In this document: piece after piece, positions 22,601 through 31,937 of the stretch
Numbering within the stretch: the first letter of the stretch is position 1
How the letters are laid out: every line of letters begins with the position of its first letter
NCBI RefSeq assembly: GCF_958979055.1
Contig: NC_084888.1
Coordinates: 12,566,804-12,630,803 of the forward strand
Origin: Alnus glutinosa
Lineage: Eukaryota > Streptophyta > Magnoliopsida > Fagales > Betulaceae
Length of the DNA stretch: 64,000 nt
Reading direction: 5' to 3'
Program-made: the position numbers and the translations under genes
Notes under the pieces: model-generated
Database searches by the model: none
What the model was told of the DNA's origin: nothing
Seen by the model: only the letters and a program-made list of their open reading frames with translations

Positions 22601-24565
22601 AATGTGTTCTTGAGTGCACTCGTACCTTTTGCATTAGAACATGTTTGCACCTTGGGATTGATTAGGATTAGGAGAGAAGAATTATGATAAAAACTCTGCA
22701 ACTTGTGATCCAAGTCAAGTTACTTATGTTTCCTTATTTCCATGTCAGATAAATACATGCAAACTATTTTTTTGGGTTTTCTTGGAAATTTCTGCAAGCA
22801 AGCCCTTATGTGCCTTATTGGGTTCCTGTTATCAATTAATTAGTGTTTCTGGCAGTTTACTGTTGGTGTATAATCATCTACCTTGATCATAGAAATCCGC
22901 AGTTTATTTTATCCTTGATACTTGCAGTGTCTCAGCCTTCAGTCCCAGATAAATATTGCACTTTTTTTTTTTCTTGTTGCTACTATTTTCCCCTTCAGAG
23001 GAAGTCCTAGCTCAACTCACATTGTCAGAATTGATCTGTTTGTTCAGAGGGCCCTTAAGATGTTTGTTGATTAATATTTCATGGAAATTTTATGAGAGAG
23101 TTCCTTGGTTGATTTATACATACTAAAACCATAGATAGTGAGTGGAACGATGAGAGCTTACATCCATTCTCCATTAGAAAAAATTACATTCTTGGTAGTT
23201 AGGAAAGAGGCTGTTTGGATTTTCAAGTATTCAAACTTAGATTGCCTCAATCTGAACTCTAGAAAATAAAAAGGCAATGAACAGAAGAGAAAAGAAGACT
23301 CATGACATCTGCTGATGCTATATGATGTTTTACAGCTGAGGACAGCTATGGAGAAGAGTACTGCCATGTTTGACAAGGAGAAAGCACAGGAACGGCTATC
23401 AAAGCTATCTGGTGGTGTCGCTGTTTTCAAGGTATGTCAATCACCTTTCTGGATTCAGAGTGTGATGAGTGATTGCCCTGATATTCCATTTAACCATATT
23501 CTCTCAGGTTGGAGGGGCTAGTGAGGCTGAAGTTGGGGAAAGGAAGGATAGGGTCACAGATGCTTTAAATGCTACAAGAGCAGCTGTGGAAGAAGGTATT
23601 TTGCCAGGTAAGTAGACTTTTTACTCATCTAGGTTATATACATCCACGCCTCATCAAGAACAATTATAACTTGATTGCTTTCATTAGGTGGTGGTGTTGC
23701 CCTTTTGTATGCTGCAAAAGTTTTGGAGAATCTTCCAACTGAAAATGAAGACCAGAAAAGAGGCATAAAGATAATCCAGAATGCTCTCAAGGTTTTCTTG
23801 TTGAATTTCCTCAACTGCACTCACCTGAGTGTTTATTTGTGGTTCAGTGTTTGCTGACAGTGGCCATTTTGATTTGTGATAGGCACCTGCGTCCACAATA
23901 GCCTCAAATGCTGGTTTTGATGGTGCAGTGGTCATTGGAAAATTGTTGGAACAAGATAATCATAATTGGGGTTTCGATGCTGCTAAAGGTTTGCTCTTTT
24001 ATTTGTTACAAGGATTATCCTAATGGCCAACTTCATAAATTTTTCATTATATCTGTCTTGGGCTTTTATTGTATGCAAATCTCTCTCTTTTGTGGTATTT
24101 TTGGTCTATGATAGAGCACAATAGCGGACCAAGTTGTTGAGTCGAAATATTTAATAACAAAAAGTTGGAAATTTCCAACATGTTGCTATGTAGAATTCCC
24201 ATCAAAGTTTGAATAATCTAATTCCTTGCACTTGGATCCTGTTTTTTCTTTATTTTCCTGGCCACTTAAGTAATAATGATCCGTGTGCAAAACAGGTGTA
24301 TATGTTGACATGGTGAAGGAAGGAATCATAGATCCTCTCAAAGTGATTAGAACGGCTTTGGTAGATGCTGCCAGGTGAAGATCATAGTTTGTGGAACGAA
24401 AAAATTATGCATATGTTTCATGGCTTAAACTAACCACGTGCTCTGCTTTGTTACAGTATCTCGTTGCTACTGACAACAACTGAGGCAGCTGTAGTGGATC
24501 ATTTGGATGAGAAAAACAAACGTCCCAGCCGCATGCCAAATTTGGATGATATGGGCGGCTTCTAG
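10694..24565 (+). CDS. HSP60: Mitochondrial chaperonin HSP60/CPN60 (17 exons, 575 aa)
   Basis: Group I chaperonin subunit that folds imported matrix proteins as a double heptameric ring using ATP. Exons with in-frame GT/AG joins: 10694-10753, 11123-11254, 18461-18620, 19037-19212, 19491-19586, 19669-19773, 20306-20392, 20503-20592, 21639-21719, 21821-21889, 21975-22052, 23336-23431, 23508-23607, 23688-23791, 23883-23988, 24296-24374, 24457-24565. The first 30 residues ([10 protein letters not shown], Ser/Arg-rich) look like a mitochondrial presequence. Family motifs present: [32 protein letters not shown] (ATPase Asp), [23 protein letters not shown] and GGGVALLY. The C-terminus ends NLDDMGGF and lacks the repeated GGM tail. 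That fits the CPN60-like 2 (HSP60-3A) subtype; the subtype is inferred. Intron 2 is 7.2 kb because it holds an antisense LINE. No disruption was seen. Confidence 0.95.
12047..15682 (-). CDS. LINE ORF2: endonuclease and reverse transcriptase, 1211 aa
   Basis: The N-terminus (about 1-230) is an AP-type endonuclease: [36 protein letters not shown] and SDHFPILL. The central RT (about 450-750) shows [50 protein letters not shown] and the catalytic box [10 protein letters not shown]. The C-terminal zf-RVT region has [18 protein letters not shown] near residue 1110. No RNase H domain follows. The ORF is completely open. Its ATG (15682-15680) overlaps the ORF1 TGA, suggesting reinitiation or stop-start coupling. 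It would nick target DNA and prime reverse transcription of its own RNA. The gene is antisense to HSP60, so it would not be translated from the HSP60 pre-mRNA. Confidence 0.93.
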   Translation of the reverse strand: MKPRILSWNVRGLNKRRKRLRISNLLRDWKADVICFQETKLKSLSRSVLRSLWRCNHFDWCSLDSSGASGGILIMWDTRVVEMVEKCVGEFTLAVSFKNVADNFVWAFAGVYGPNSGFDRRRLWDELAGLCSWWSLPWCIGGDFNVTRFPSERSGDVRLCSAMTEFSDFIADHRLIDLPLAGGTSTWSIAHDPPMWSRIDRFLVSHDWEARFPLVSQKRLSRLFSDHFPILLDCGDVSRGRRPFKFENMWLKEEGFVGLVKQWWDSYSFQGSSSFVLACKLKALKQDLKKWNDEVFGNIEHNKRKLTEGIQAFDAIEERRALGEEEILRKAETVRELEKCALLEEVSWRQKSRMLWLKEGDKCTKFFHSIANSNRRYNSLNSLVIGDSISSDQSEIGVHIVKFYKKLFTEQCRWRPSVEGISFDSILESEASWMERAFEEEEVRNVVSAMEGDKAPGPDGFSMAFFKECWDVLRGDIMDVFQEFFIGGSFEKSLNTSFISLIPKIPGANDLKDFRPISLVGGVYKIIAKVLANRLKTVLEKVISKSQSAFVKGRQILDPILIANECLDSRLRSGEPGVMCKMDLEKAYDHVNWDFLLFVLRRCGFGEKWCSWIKHCISSVRFSVMVNGSPNGFFSSSRGLRQGDPLSPLLFVFVMEALSRMISAAVGGGLLEGFSVGNVSFSHLLFADDTLIFCNARHAQLRYLRSLFLLFEAASGLKVNLAKSALIPVGDVVQVEGLADILGCGVANLPVKYLGLPLGASYKSIHIWDGVIEKVERRLASWKRLYLSKGGRVTLIKSTLSNLPTYFLSLFPIPASVGARIEKLQRDFLWGGIGDEFKYHLVKWSKVCTPVSEGGLGIRNLVVFNKALLGKWLWRYGIERDAWWRIAVDSKFGSLWGGWCSLEPTCTFGVGLWKNIRKGWENFVGFSRFEVGGGARTKFWHDLWCGNSTLKEAFPVLFGIARAKDASVADNVEPVGGFNQWRVCFFREAHDWEVDTFAAFFQVLHSVSLNRGSEDKLWWTPSKKGLFKVGSFFSSLTCDVRSHFPWKSVWQTQAPPRAAFFAWSAALGKILTGDNLRKRHIIVVDRCCMCKRSGESVDHLLLHCDVAYAMWSAIFSRFGLSWVMPLRVLDLFECWWTAGRQRSAVIWKMVPTCILWCVWKERNDRCFEDLERSLEEILASFFHTLYLWTVAFVSPLSFTFDEFLVRFSLSS
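15679..17589 (-). CDS. LINE ORF1 protein, 636 aa frame
   Basis: First ORF of the LINE, presumed RNA-binding nucleocapsid-like partner of ORF2. The open frame is 636 residues from the first Met; a second Met four codons in ([10 protein letters not shown]) is an equally likely start. The N-terminal 130 residues form a compact, charged domain (for example [20 protein letters not shown]). The middle is low complexity, rich in Ser/Gly/Pro with a [12 protein letters not shown] run near residue 345. The C-terminus is basic ([12 protein letters not shown]). I see no CCHC zinc knuckle. The last codon overlaps the ORF2 start as ATGA. A diverged relative of its C-terminal part is at about 46568-46852. 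Confidence 0.8.
   Translation of the reverse strand: MCFIMACTRSWEVESKFFELVVVGGETGARLRETCRGKLRSILLDRDEIAWLVRIFEELVEVEDSRVFWDQGRPGFPRIIAQRCFNRHGSFLLVEEYDGRRKSGVVLVPEGRRGVGWDLFGAALRWVHEFFRKGATMGKARPVVQAERGKRTFAEVLKRNPVSVHSLAPAPVPAVRREKMMKNSYPTVKSFTTRYGPTVSAQEGCPMVGRVSNGKDAHWHKQTVKGRVDTDTIPHFGESIVISNLKETLLKLKEDVDQCLKRLGSAEIGLTGWDQAKPHKPITGGNLQAGQDVSKPKPKWMKKADTKGKAVVTESQVGGGSALWLDGSDTGKTVDLGASTSSGPSGPSGPLGSPFSVSGPEGNRSEALLLSGGQKQTTPVCAKLLQSVVEAEDVAAQVDFGAESSQRATEMHFPVVTLTDFGAERIQRAPMMRFPATGVKFSGPWSLGLDVADAGVGSSVSWQNGLKSPLISPHVNRPRQLAVCSGCSELAEVQEDTRGLEGAGSRKELSIAGEGAGALTVAEEVGGAADLGTLPPLHSYSPTSGGFSGYSDWVIQCANEIYPIVGISFEGHKLQLLALLTFLEGERRSEAMGERSSIGEKGKREVKNLKSAVNYDARGASSRRRNRKVRGDQVVL
17977..18023 (+). 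mobile_element. 23-bp LINE-tail micro-insertion with 12-bp TSD (HSP60 intron 2)
   Basis: The 12-mer atgttacttact occurs at 17977-17988 and 18012-18023. Between them lie only 'gcttacttatc' plus A12, which matches the extreme 3' end of the resident LINE (..TTACCTATC-A(n)). The paralogous intron in the duplicate near 29733-29760 has no such insert, which supports insertion after the duplication. Confidence 0.75.
20769..20870 (+). mobile_element. SINE-like tRNA-derived retroposon (about 100 bp)
   Basis: The insert begins 'aatgagctttagctcaactgg', which contains an A-box-like word (TAGCTCAACTGG), and ends in A10 (20861-20870). The flanks 'atgtcatgcatcacattg' and 'atgtaatgctgcacatttg' are imperfect copies, consistent with a decayed target duplication. 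It lies in HSP60 intron 8. The B box is not clear. Confidence 0.5.
22178..22248 (+). mobile_element. 49-bp LINE 3'-end insertion with 11-bp TSD (HSP60 intron 11)
   Basis: The 11-mer agatatgcact is present at 22178-22188 and 22238-22248. The 49 bp in between read 'aggggcgccttacgctttc..' and end 'ttacttgtc' plus A's. This matches the 3' UTR of the LINE at 11966-12046 (gaggggcgccttacgctttt.. on its sense strand). Confidence 0.85.
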
Positions 24566-25081
24566 AGCTTCTACACTACACCACTCATCTCAATTCCAAT
24601 TTAACCATAGCATCCTATGTATCAATATTTGGTCCTTTTTGTCTTTCATTTGTTATAATTGGAAAATATGAATTCGGAATTCCAAATTTTGTTTTAACTT
24701 TTCCGATGGGAAATGAGAGTTATTGAAGCACAATTCAAAGTTCTTTTGAATGAAAATATGAGAGTTTTATTCAACAGTCTATGTTTCTTTTTTAACTTGC
24801 TAATGCACGTGAGGATGTGATTGGAGCTGGAGAGTTAAAATTTGTTTAGTGACTGGTGTAACAAATACTGATGCATTAGCCAATTATAAAAGAGTAGTAG
24901 ATCAATTTGTAAGTTTAGTATTACTCATAAATCTTCTTAGTTAGAATGGTGAATTTAAGATGGGAACTCTACGTGTAGATGCAGGGTTTGGGAAGTTAAA
25001 AGTATGCTCAAATTTAAGGGTGAAATTAAAAATATTATTTTCTATGGCCCCCTCCTCATGTTTCTTCCCCCCGCCGCGCGA

Positions 25082-25104
25082 GGGGGGGGGGGGGGGGGGG
25101 GGGG
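25082..25104. repeat. G23 homopolymer
   Basis: An uninterrupted run of 23 G lies between CCCCCCGCCGCGCGA and AGGAGCTCC. Length is doubtful on technical grounds. Confidence 0.85.
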
Positions 25105-25124
25105 AGGAGCTCCAAGCACAACAA

Positions 25125-25200
25125 TTGTGCACAACCACTCACATTGGTGGAATTCATGTGAGTGGGTTGGTTCCACCAATGTGAGTGGGTTGTGCACAAC
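25125..25200. repeat. Near-perfect hairpin with 28-bp arms
   Basis: Arm 25125-25152 (ttgtgcacaacc..cattggtggaa) pairs with 25171-25200 (ttccaccaatg..gttgtgcacaac) with one bulged base. The 18-bp loop itself carries another gtgagtgggttgg word. It could be the remains of a small foldback element. No gene was recognised between 24566 and 25552. Confidence 0.7.
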
Positions 25201-25552
25201 ACAACGTACAGAATGGGCAGATCCCCTGGTTTGGCAATTCCACAAAAATGTCACTGAAAAAATTCTGTTGAGCAATGGACGATGGTTTTTTTTTTTGTGC
25301 CAATATCTGGTTTAAGCTTAAAGATCCTGCGTTTTCCTCACCATTCTATTTGGTGTTTTTAGCCAACAATTTGTTTTTATTAGAGGCTGTAAAGTGGTGT
25401 TTTGCAGCCCGTCCGAATTGCAGGTTTTCTCTTTTCTTTTTTTATTTTTGGTTCTTCACTGGCCGCCCTATCCAATCACCAAGTTGTTATTTCTACTTGA
25501 ATTTATGCTTAATGCTCAAACACCATATATATATTTATTGAAAAAATTAAAC

Positions 25553-26156
25553 GGATAGCCTCCTGAAATACCAACGCTTGGATTCTGGCTCCTCCAAGCT
25601 ACCAAAACGTTTGAAAAATGACCATTTTTGCGAAATATGCCCATAATACCTTTGTCCCGTGTCATTTCCCAATTAAAAAAATAATAAAAATCAAATTTAA
25701 AAATAAAAACTAAAACTAAAACTAAAAATCATAAACTAAATTTTTTTTTTAATTTTTTTTTAAAAAATATAGACGGTGGGTGTTTGGGGGTGGTTGACAC
25801 CCCTTGGGGAGGGGGGTGGCCGCGTGCCACCCTCGAACCCCTAGGGTGGCTTTCGGGCCACTCTCGACCCCTACGGGTGGTCACGTGCCACCCGCGACCC
25901 CTGGGAGTGGCTTTCTGGCCACCCTCGACCCTAGAGGGTGGCATTGGCCACCTCTGGGGGTGGCTCGTAGGTCACTCCCCTCCCCAAGCAGTTGCTACCG
26001 ATAGCAACCCCTAAACACCCCTAGTTTTTTATTATTATTATTTTTTTTTAAAAAAAAAAAAAAAAAAAAAACATATTTCACTCAAATGAGCATTTTTCAA
26101 AGGCATTAATAGTTTGAGGGCCAGAGTCTAAGGGTTGGTAGTTCAAAAGGCTATCC
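25553..26156. mobile_element. MULE/MITE-like element with long TIRs and GGGTGGC core
   Basis: The left end (GGATAGCCTCCTGAAATACC to about TTTGAAAAATGA, 25553-25622) is inverted at the right (CATTTTTCAAAGGC to GAACTACCAACC complement, then GGCTATCC, 26091-26156), giving terminal inverted repeats of about 70-80 bp. The core (25782-25990) is GC-rich and built of alternating GGGTGGC and GCCACCC words, such as gggtggccgcgtgccaccc, so it folds on itself. It is noncoding; frames across it are repeat artefacts. Flanking duplications were not convincing, and inverted similarity may extend to about 26200. Confidence 0.6.
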
Positions 26157-26199
26157 ATAAAACGACTAGTAGTTTAAGGAGCTAAATTGTAATTTTTTT

Positions 26200-26892
26200 C
26201 ATAATTATATATGTTGTAAATCCTTTGTCTTTCTTTTTTTCTTTTTCTTTTTTTGAAAAAATCCCTTTCAATATATTAAAAAGACCAACAGGTGAAATGT
26301 GCAGGGTTACAATGAATCTCTAATACACCAAGTCAGAGACACCGCGGTGAGAATTTCCTCCACCCAAACCAAATAGACAAAGACCATTATAGAATTCAAC
26401 TGCTTAAAAACCTAGACAAACCAAAATACCTCTGCATCAAAATTGACCTCAAAATCCTCTGTCTTCTTAAATATTGAATAATTTGAATCCAAAAGGTCCT
26501 TCTTATATTAAAAAACCAAAAATAGTAATAATAAAAAACCTGCGCCTTTTAGGTCCCGAAAACCTTTTCCTTTTACCTCCAAATTTTTCCCTCCAACCAA
26601 AGAGCTCCTCCTTCCCCCCATAACATTCGGCCGCCGCCCACCAGCTACAACCGCTGCCCACTAGCACCGCCACCACTCCCCACAGAACATTAGGTAGATC
26701 ACTCTGTTTTTGTTTGCTGGGCATTTGTCTTGGGTTGTTTTGCTTTGAGGATTGTTATCTATTGCGCAAACATCCAAACTCAAGGGATTAGGCCTTGAGA
26801 GGTCATTTCCAATTGAAGTTCTTATTTTGACAACCCACCCAACAGATTTTTTATGTCAACGGCTCTATTTTTTTGGAAAACCTCTCACCTTC
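26200..26892. other. Spacer and probable 5' region of the PPR gene
   Basis: No gene is seen up to about 26580. From 26580 to 26750 the sequence is C-rich (ccgccgcccaccagc, gcaccgccaccactccccac) and resembles a plant leader or promoter. An in-frame ATG at 26752 could extend the downstream PPR protein by 47 residues. Confidence 0.4.
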
Positions 26893-29064
26893 ATGCTTCG
26901 TGCTTCCTCTCAACGTTACGCATCGATCTCTTCATGTTACCACAAGACCTCTCTCTCATTTCCATCAAATCTCAGCCGTTCAATCTCTATAAACTCTCAC
27001 TATACCCAGATTAAATCACAAACCTTTATCACCCATGATGAACTTCTTGATTTCTTTGACCTTCTTCTTCCGCAATGCACCTCAGTTCAACACTGCAAAC
27101 AAGTTCACAACCAAATTGTTGTTAGTGGCACACACCAGGCGGCGTTCTTGGCCGCCCGACTTGTGTCTGTCTATGCACGTTTCGAGCTCGTTATTGATGC
27201 CCGGAGAGTGTTTGATGCCAACCCAGTTGAGGGTCTTTCGAACTTGCTTTTGTGGAATTCGATTATGAGGGCTTGTGTTTCAAATGGATGCTATGAAGAA
27301 GCCTTTAAACTTTATGATAAAATGCGAAAGCTTGGGGTTTGGGCTGATGGGTTCACTTTGCCTTTGGTTATAAGGGCATGTAAATTTATGTGTAGTTTTA
27401 ATTTGTGCAAAATTATTCATGGTCATGTTTTACAAATGGGTTTCCAAAATCATCTGCATGCTGTGAATGAATTGATTGGAATGTACGGGAAGCTTGGGCG
27501 AATGGAGGATGCCCGACGGTTGTTTGACAGAATGGGTGTTAGACGCTGTATTTCGTGGAATACGATGATTTCCGGTTATGCCTTTAACTATGACTGTAAG
27601 GGTGCATATGAGATGTTTCGGCGGATGGAGTTGGAAGGGTTGAAGCCGAACCCTGTGACATGGACGTCATTGCTGTCAAGTCATGCTCGATGTGGGCAGA
27701 CTGAAGAAACCGTACAGTTGTTTCGTATGATGAGGATGAGAGGAACTGGGGCTACTGCTGAAGCGGTTGCTGTTGTGTTATCTGTATGTGCTGATTTGTT
27801 TGCGGTTGGCAGGGGTAAGGCCATTCATGGATATGTTATAAAGGATGGGTTTGAAGAGTACTTGTTTGTGAAGAATGCACTGATATGTATGTATGGAAAA
27901 TGCGGAGATGTTAAAGATGCACATAATTTGTTCTTGAAGATGGAAACAAAGAATCTAGTGAGTTGGAATGCTTTGATAACATCATATGCTGAATCTGGAT
28001 TTTGCGATGAGGCTTTTGCAATATTTTCACAGCTGGATACTTCAGATGATTATCCTATGGTCAGACCTAATGTCATAAGTTGGAGTGCCATTATTGGCGG
28101 ATTTGCTTCCAAGGGCCGAGAGAAGGAATCCTTGGAACTCTTTCGGAAAATGCAGCTTGCCCAAGTCATGGCTAATTGTGTGACAATTTCTAGTGTTTTA
28201 TCAGTTTGTGCAGAGTTAGTGGCATTGAATCTTGGTAGGGAAATACACAGTCATGTAGTTAGGGCTTTGATGGACAGTAATATTTTGGTAGGAAACGGCT
28301 TGATTAATATGTACACAAAGTGTGGAAGTTTCAAAGAAGCGCAGTTGGTATTTGAAAAAATTGATGGTAGGGATTTAATCTCGTGGAACTCAATGATTTC
28401 AGGGTATGGGATGCATGGGCTTGGTGAAAATGCTGTGAAAACTTTTGATGAGATGATTAAATCTGAATTGAAGCCAGATAGTGTCACCTTTGTTTCTGTT
28501 CTTTCTGCTTGTAGTCATGCTGGGCTTGTTGCTGAGGGTCGTAGGCTGTTTAGTCAAATGATTAACAAGTTTAGGGTCGAACCACAGATGGAGCACTATG
28601 CTTGCATGGTTGATCTCCTTGGGCGTGCTGGGTTTTTAAAAGAAGCAAGTGACATTGTCAAAAGCATGCCAATGGAACCCAATGAATGTGTTTGGGGTTC
28701 CCTTCTACACTCTTGTGTAATGTACAAGAATCCAGATGCTGCTGAAGAGACTGCCTCCCATATTTTGAATTTGAACTCAGCAACAACTGGGTGCTACATG
28801 CTGCTCTCAAATGTTTATGCTGGAAGTGGGAGATGGGAGGATTCTGCACGAGTGAGGATCTCAGCAAAGACAAAGGGTTTAAAGAAAATCCCTGGCCATA
28901 GTTGGATTGAGGTGAAGAAAAAGCTCTATGTGTTCTCAGCAGGGAACACTGTGCAACAGGGGTTAGAGGAAGTTTATGAGATCCTTGAGGAATTGGTACT
29001 TCAAATGGAAAGTGAATGCAACACACCTGATAACTGCATCTTTGGACAAAATATTGATGAATAA
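26893..29064 (+). CDS. PLS-class pentatricopeptide repeat protein (E/E+ type), organellar
   Basis: Intronless ORF of 723 aa from the ATG at 26893 (770 aa from the in-frame ATG at 26752). I prefer 26893 because MLRASSQRYASISSCYHK.. is a Ser/Arg-rich presequence for mitochondria or plastids. PPR motifs run from about residue 75 to 600 of that frame, with P/L/S spacing: LLLWNSIMRACVSNGCYEEA, CISWNTMISGYA, NPVTWTSLLSSHARCGQTEE, NLVSWNALITSYAESGFCDEA and DLISWNSMISGYGMHG. The end has E/E+ motifs (HYACMVDLLGRAG, YMLLSNVYAGSGRW, KKIPGHSWIEV) but no DYW deaminase. Such proteins bind specific organellar RNAs, often for C-to-U editing with a DYW partner. It resembles the Arabidopsis At1g17630 type; orthology is inferred. 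A truncated copy lies at 31243-32715. Confidence 0.92.
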   Translation: MLRASSQRYASISSCYHKTSLSFPSNLSRSISINSHYTQIKSQTFITHDELLDFFDLLLPQCTSVQHCKQVHNQIVVSGTHQAAFLAARLVSVYARFELVIDARRVFDANPVEGLSNLLLWNSIMRACVSNGCYEEAFKLYDKMRKLGVWADGFTLPLVIRACKFMCSFNLCKIIHGHVLQMGFQNHLHAVNELIGMYGKLGRMEDARRLFDRMGVRRCISWNTMISGYAFNYDCKGAYEMFRRMELEGLKPNPVTWTSLLSSHARCGQTEETVQLFRMMRMRGTGATAEAVAVVLSVCADLFAVGRGKAIHGYVIKDGFEEYLFVKNALICMYGKCGDVKDAHNLFLKMETKNLVSWNALITSYAESGFCDEAFAIFSQLDTSDDYPMVRPNVISWSAIIGGFASKGREKESLELFRKMQLAQVMANCVTISSVLSVCAELVALNLGREIHSHVVRALMDSNILVGNGLINMYTKCGSFKEAQLVFEKIDGRDLISWNSMISGYGMHGLGENAVKTFDEMIKSELKPDSVTFVSVLSACSHAGLVAEGRRLFSQMINKFRVEPQMEHYACMVDLLGRAGFLKEASDIVKSMPMEPNECVWGSLLHSCVMYKNPDAAEETASHILNLNSATTGCYMLLSNVYAGSGRWEDSARVRISAKTKGLKKIPGHSWIEVKKKLYVFSAGNTVQQGLEEVYEILEELVLQMESECNTPDNCIFGQNIDE

Positions 29065-29167
29065 AAAAAACGAAGGCTGCCTTTTGCTTTAAGTGATGTT
29101 CCTCCCACCAGGTTATCAGTCACAAACAGACCCAAGTTTGCTTGGATTGCCATAAAACGTACCCATA

Positions 29168-31242
29168 GGATGTGCGGCTCAAGGCAAGTGCTTCTATTTT
29201 GCCTCAAGGAGTCAAGGTGCAAAAAGTAAAGAAGTTGTCCTAAGGTATAGACCTCATACGTTAAGCCTATGCTTTTACCGCCATCAGCCTCTTTTACTCA
29301 GTGAGAATATGATATCTATAGCTTTGATTCTTCTACGCTTTATGCTACTAAATATCGATCAGCTGCATGCAATGAGAGGACAACTAAAAACTTTTATTTA
29401 AATAGAAAAAGTAATAATTGCATTTGGGGAATTTGGGGAAGCCACAAAGACCTTTGTATCTATTTAAGACTATTTGATAAATGTCCAAAGTCTTCTTTTG
29501 AGCCTGGCAAGGGAGGACTGCGCCTAGAGTCACTGATGATGACAATAAAATTATTTTTTCTTTACTCTGTGTTTCTGTCATTTGGTTCTTGATTTGTGTA
29601 ATCTTTTAAAAAAATTGGTTCCTACCATGTAAATTGCCCAAGTTGTTTAAAACATTGATCTTGTCTTTTTTCCTCGAAAATGTCAATTCTCAACTTTCTT
29701 GCTATTTTTTCAGGGATTAATGGGTCTCTCATAATTCAAAAGTTACTTGTTTATTATACTTCTTTTTTCTGGAATCATCTATAATTATATTTCTAGATAA
29801 AAGTCAAAATTTGTGAGGCTCGTACCTCAGTGCTTCAAGGCCTATGCCTCACTTATTAGACTAAAACTCCTCGCACAACGCTTTTGCTTTTTCAAATTAT
29901 GGTTCAAACTAAAACAATTCTGTTTAAGTTTAAAGAAAAGAAGACAACCTTGATTGATTATGGGGATTATCCACTCCATCAACCATTATGAGAAAAGCCT
30001 TATTGCCTTCATGTTTTATGATTATTTTTTCATGTGGGATCTTAATGATATCTCATAATCTAGCATGTCTCAAATTACATGCAAAATCCAATGGTAGTAG
30101 AGTAGTGCAGAAATATCTAAATGGAGTTGCTCTCATCATAGCTTTTCCCTTTTACTTATTGTTTTGCTTGGCTGATTCATGGTCGCAATGTGATAATTGA
30201 GAAAACTGGTGGGGACCCCCAAGTCACAAAGGATAATGTCACTGTTGCCAAAAGTATCAGCTTCAAAGAAAAGGCCAAACATGTGGTGCAGATCTTGTAA
30301 AGCAAGTTGCAAGCTAATAATACTGCTTCTGGAGATGGTAATTTCTTGTTTTTTTCTCTAGTTTATGTGCCTGAAATAATAAATGTACTGCGGATATTAA
30401 GGTTTGAGTTTGGTTATTTTTTATTTGTAGGTCAGAAGTAATTTATTGCTCTTAAGACTGAAACAACAAATTCCTGCTAGTAGTCATAGACCTTGAAAGT
30501 TACTTCTTTGGAAGCCAAAAAGAAAATGCTCCATCGTGGTCAACTGACTTAAAAGGCAACACTTGTTTTCAACTACTTAGGATTGGAGTTCATTTTGATC
30601 TGAATCCTCAAGTAATTTAATATATAGTTGCGTGGTTTTATGGGTGTAAGTGATGTTGAATGGCTTCTCGCACTCTTCGACATCAAAGTGTAATAAGATA
30701 TTTTCTAGTTCATTTTAATCTGAGTCCTATCTGGTTGCAGGTACTACTTGTTCTACTGCCCTAACTCAGGCAATACTCACGGAAGGTTGCAAGTCGATAG
30801 CTGCCGGTGTGAATGTGATGGATTTGCGGCGTGGTATCAATATGGCGGTTGATGCTGTTATATCTGATCTGAAAAGCAAAGCATCCATGTTAAGCACACC
30901 AGAAAAAAAATAAACAGGTGATGGACTTCTCAGAGAAAGTAGTTTTTGAATTACAGCCTACACATTTTCTTTCATTAGCATTGTTTCAATAGTTATTAGC
31001 AAAATGAATACCAAGGGCACTGAGAACTTTTGGCATTTATGCCGTGGATGTCAATTTTTCTAATAAAAGTTTATGAATAACCATAGGTGTTTGTTCTATG
31101 CATATATATTATATGTAATCTACTATGCTCTCTTGTTTTAATGTTTGTTTTGTCTATTTAATAGTATGTTAGGTTGCAACTATTTTTCTGCAAATGTTGA
31201 ACGTGACATTGGAGATTTGATAGCAAGAGCAATGGAGAAAGT
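29168..31242 (+). pseudogene. Duplicated HSP60 fragment (intron 2 to exon 5), inactive
   Basis: This segment matches HSP60 from about 11757 through exon 5. It contains intron 2 without the LINE (junction near 29370), exon 3 (30181-30339), exon 4 (30742-30917) and part of exon 5 (31173-31240). Exon 3 has a one-base loss (aacatgtggtgc against aaaatgttggtgc) plus a small deletion. Exon 4 ends in a run of A that creates a frameshift and stop. There is no promoter or first exon. The copy lies in tandem downstream of the PPR gene and is fused at about 31242 to a PPR fragment. Confidence 0.92.
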
Positions 31243-31937
31243 AGGCACTCTTTCGGAAAACGCAGTTTGCCCAAGTCATGGCTAATTGCGAGACAATTTC
31301 CAGTGTTTTATCAGTTTGTGGAGAGTTAGCGGCACCGAATCTTGATAGGGAAATACAGAGTCATGTAGTTAGGGCTTTGATGGATAGTAATATTTTTGTA
31401 GGAAACGGCTTGATTAATATGTACACAAAGTGTGGAGGTTTCAAAGGCGCAGTTGGTATTTGAGAAAATTGATGGTAGGGATTTAATCTCGTGGAACTTA
31501 ATGATTTCAGGGTATGTTGGTGAAAATGCTTTGAAAACTTTTGATGAGATGATTAAATCTGAATTGAAGCCAGATAGTGTCACCTTTGTTTCTGTTCTTT
31601 CTGCTTGTAGTCATGCTGGGCTTGTTTCTGAGGGTCGTAGGTTGTTTAGTCAAATGATTAACAAATTTAGGATTGAACCACACATGGAGAACTATGATTG
31701 CATGGTTCTTAAAAGAAGCAAGTGACATTGTCAAAAGCATGCTAATGGAACCCAATGATTGTGTTTGGTGTTCCCTTCTACACTCTTGCAGGATGTACAA
31801 AAGAATAAAGGTGTTGCAGAAGAGACTGCCTCCCATAGTTTTAATCTGAAAAATACAACTGGGAGCTACATGCTGCCGTCAAATATTTACTGCAAGTGGG
31901 AGATGGGAGGATTCTTTCTGCAAGTATGAGGATCTCA

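Noticed and set aside
25729..26014. Arg/Gly/Pro-rich frames on both strands
   Set aside because: Produced by the GGGTGGC/GCCACCC repeat core of the TIR element; no start context and no homology.
26230..26500. Possible antisense LINE 3' end (tttttgaaaaaatcc.. then acaccaagtcagagac)
   Set aside because: Suggestive tail only; no coding match and no direct repeat found.
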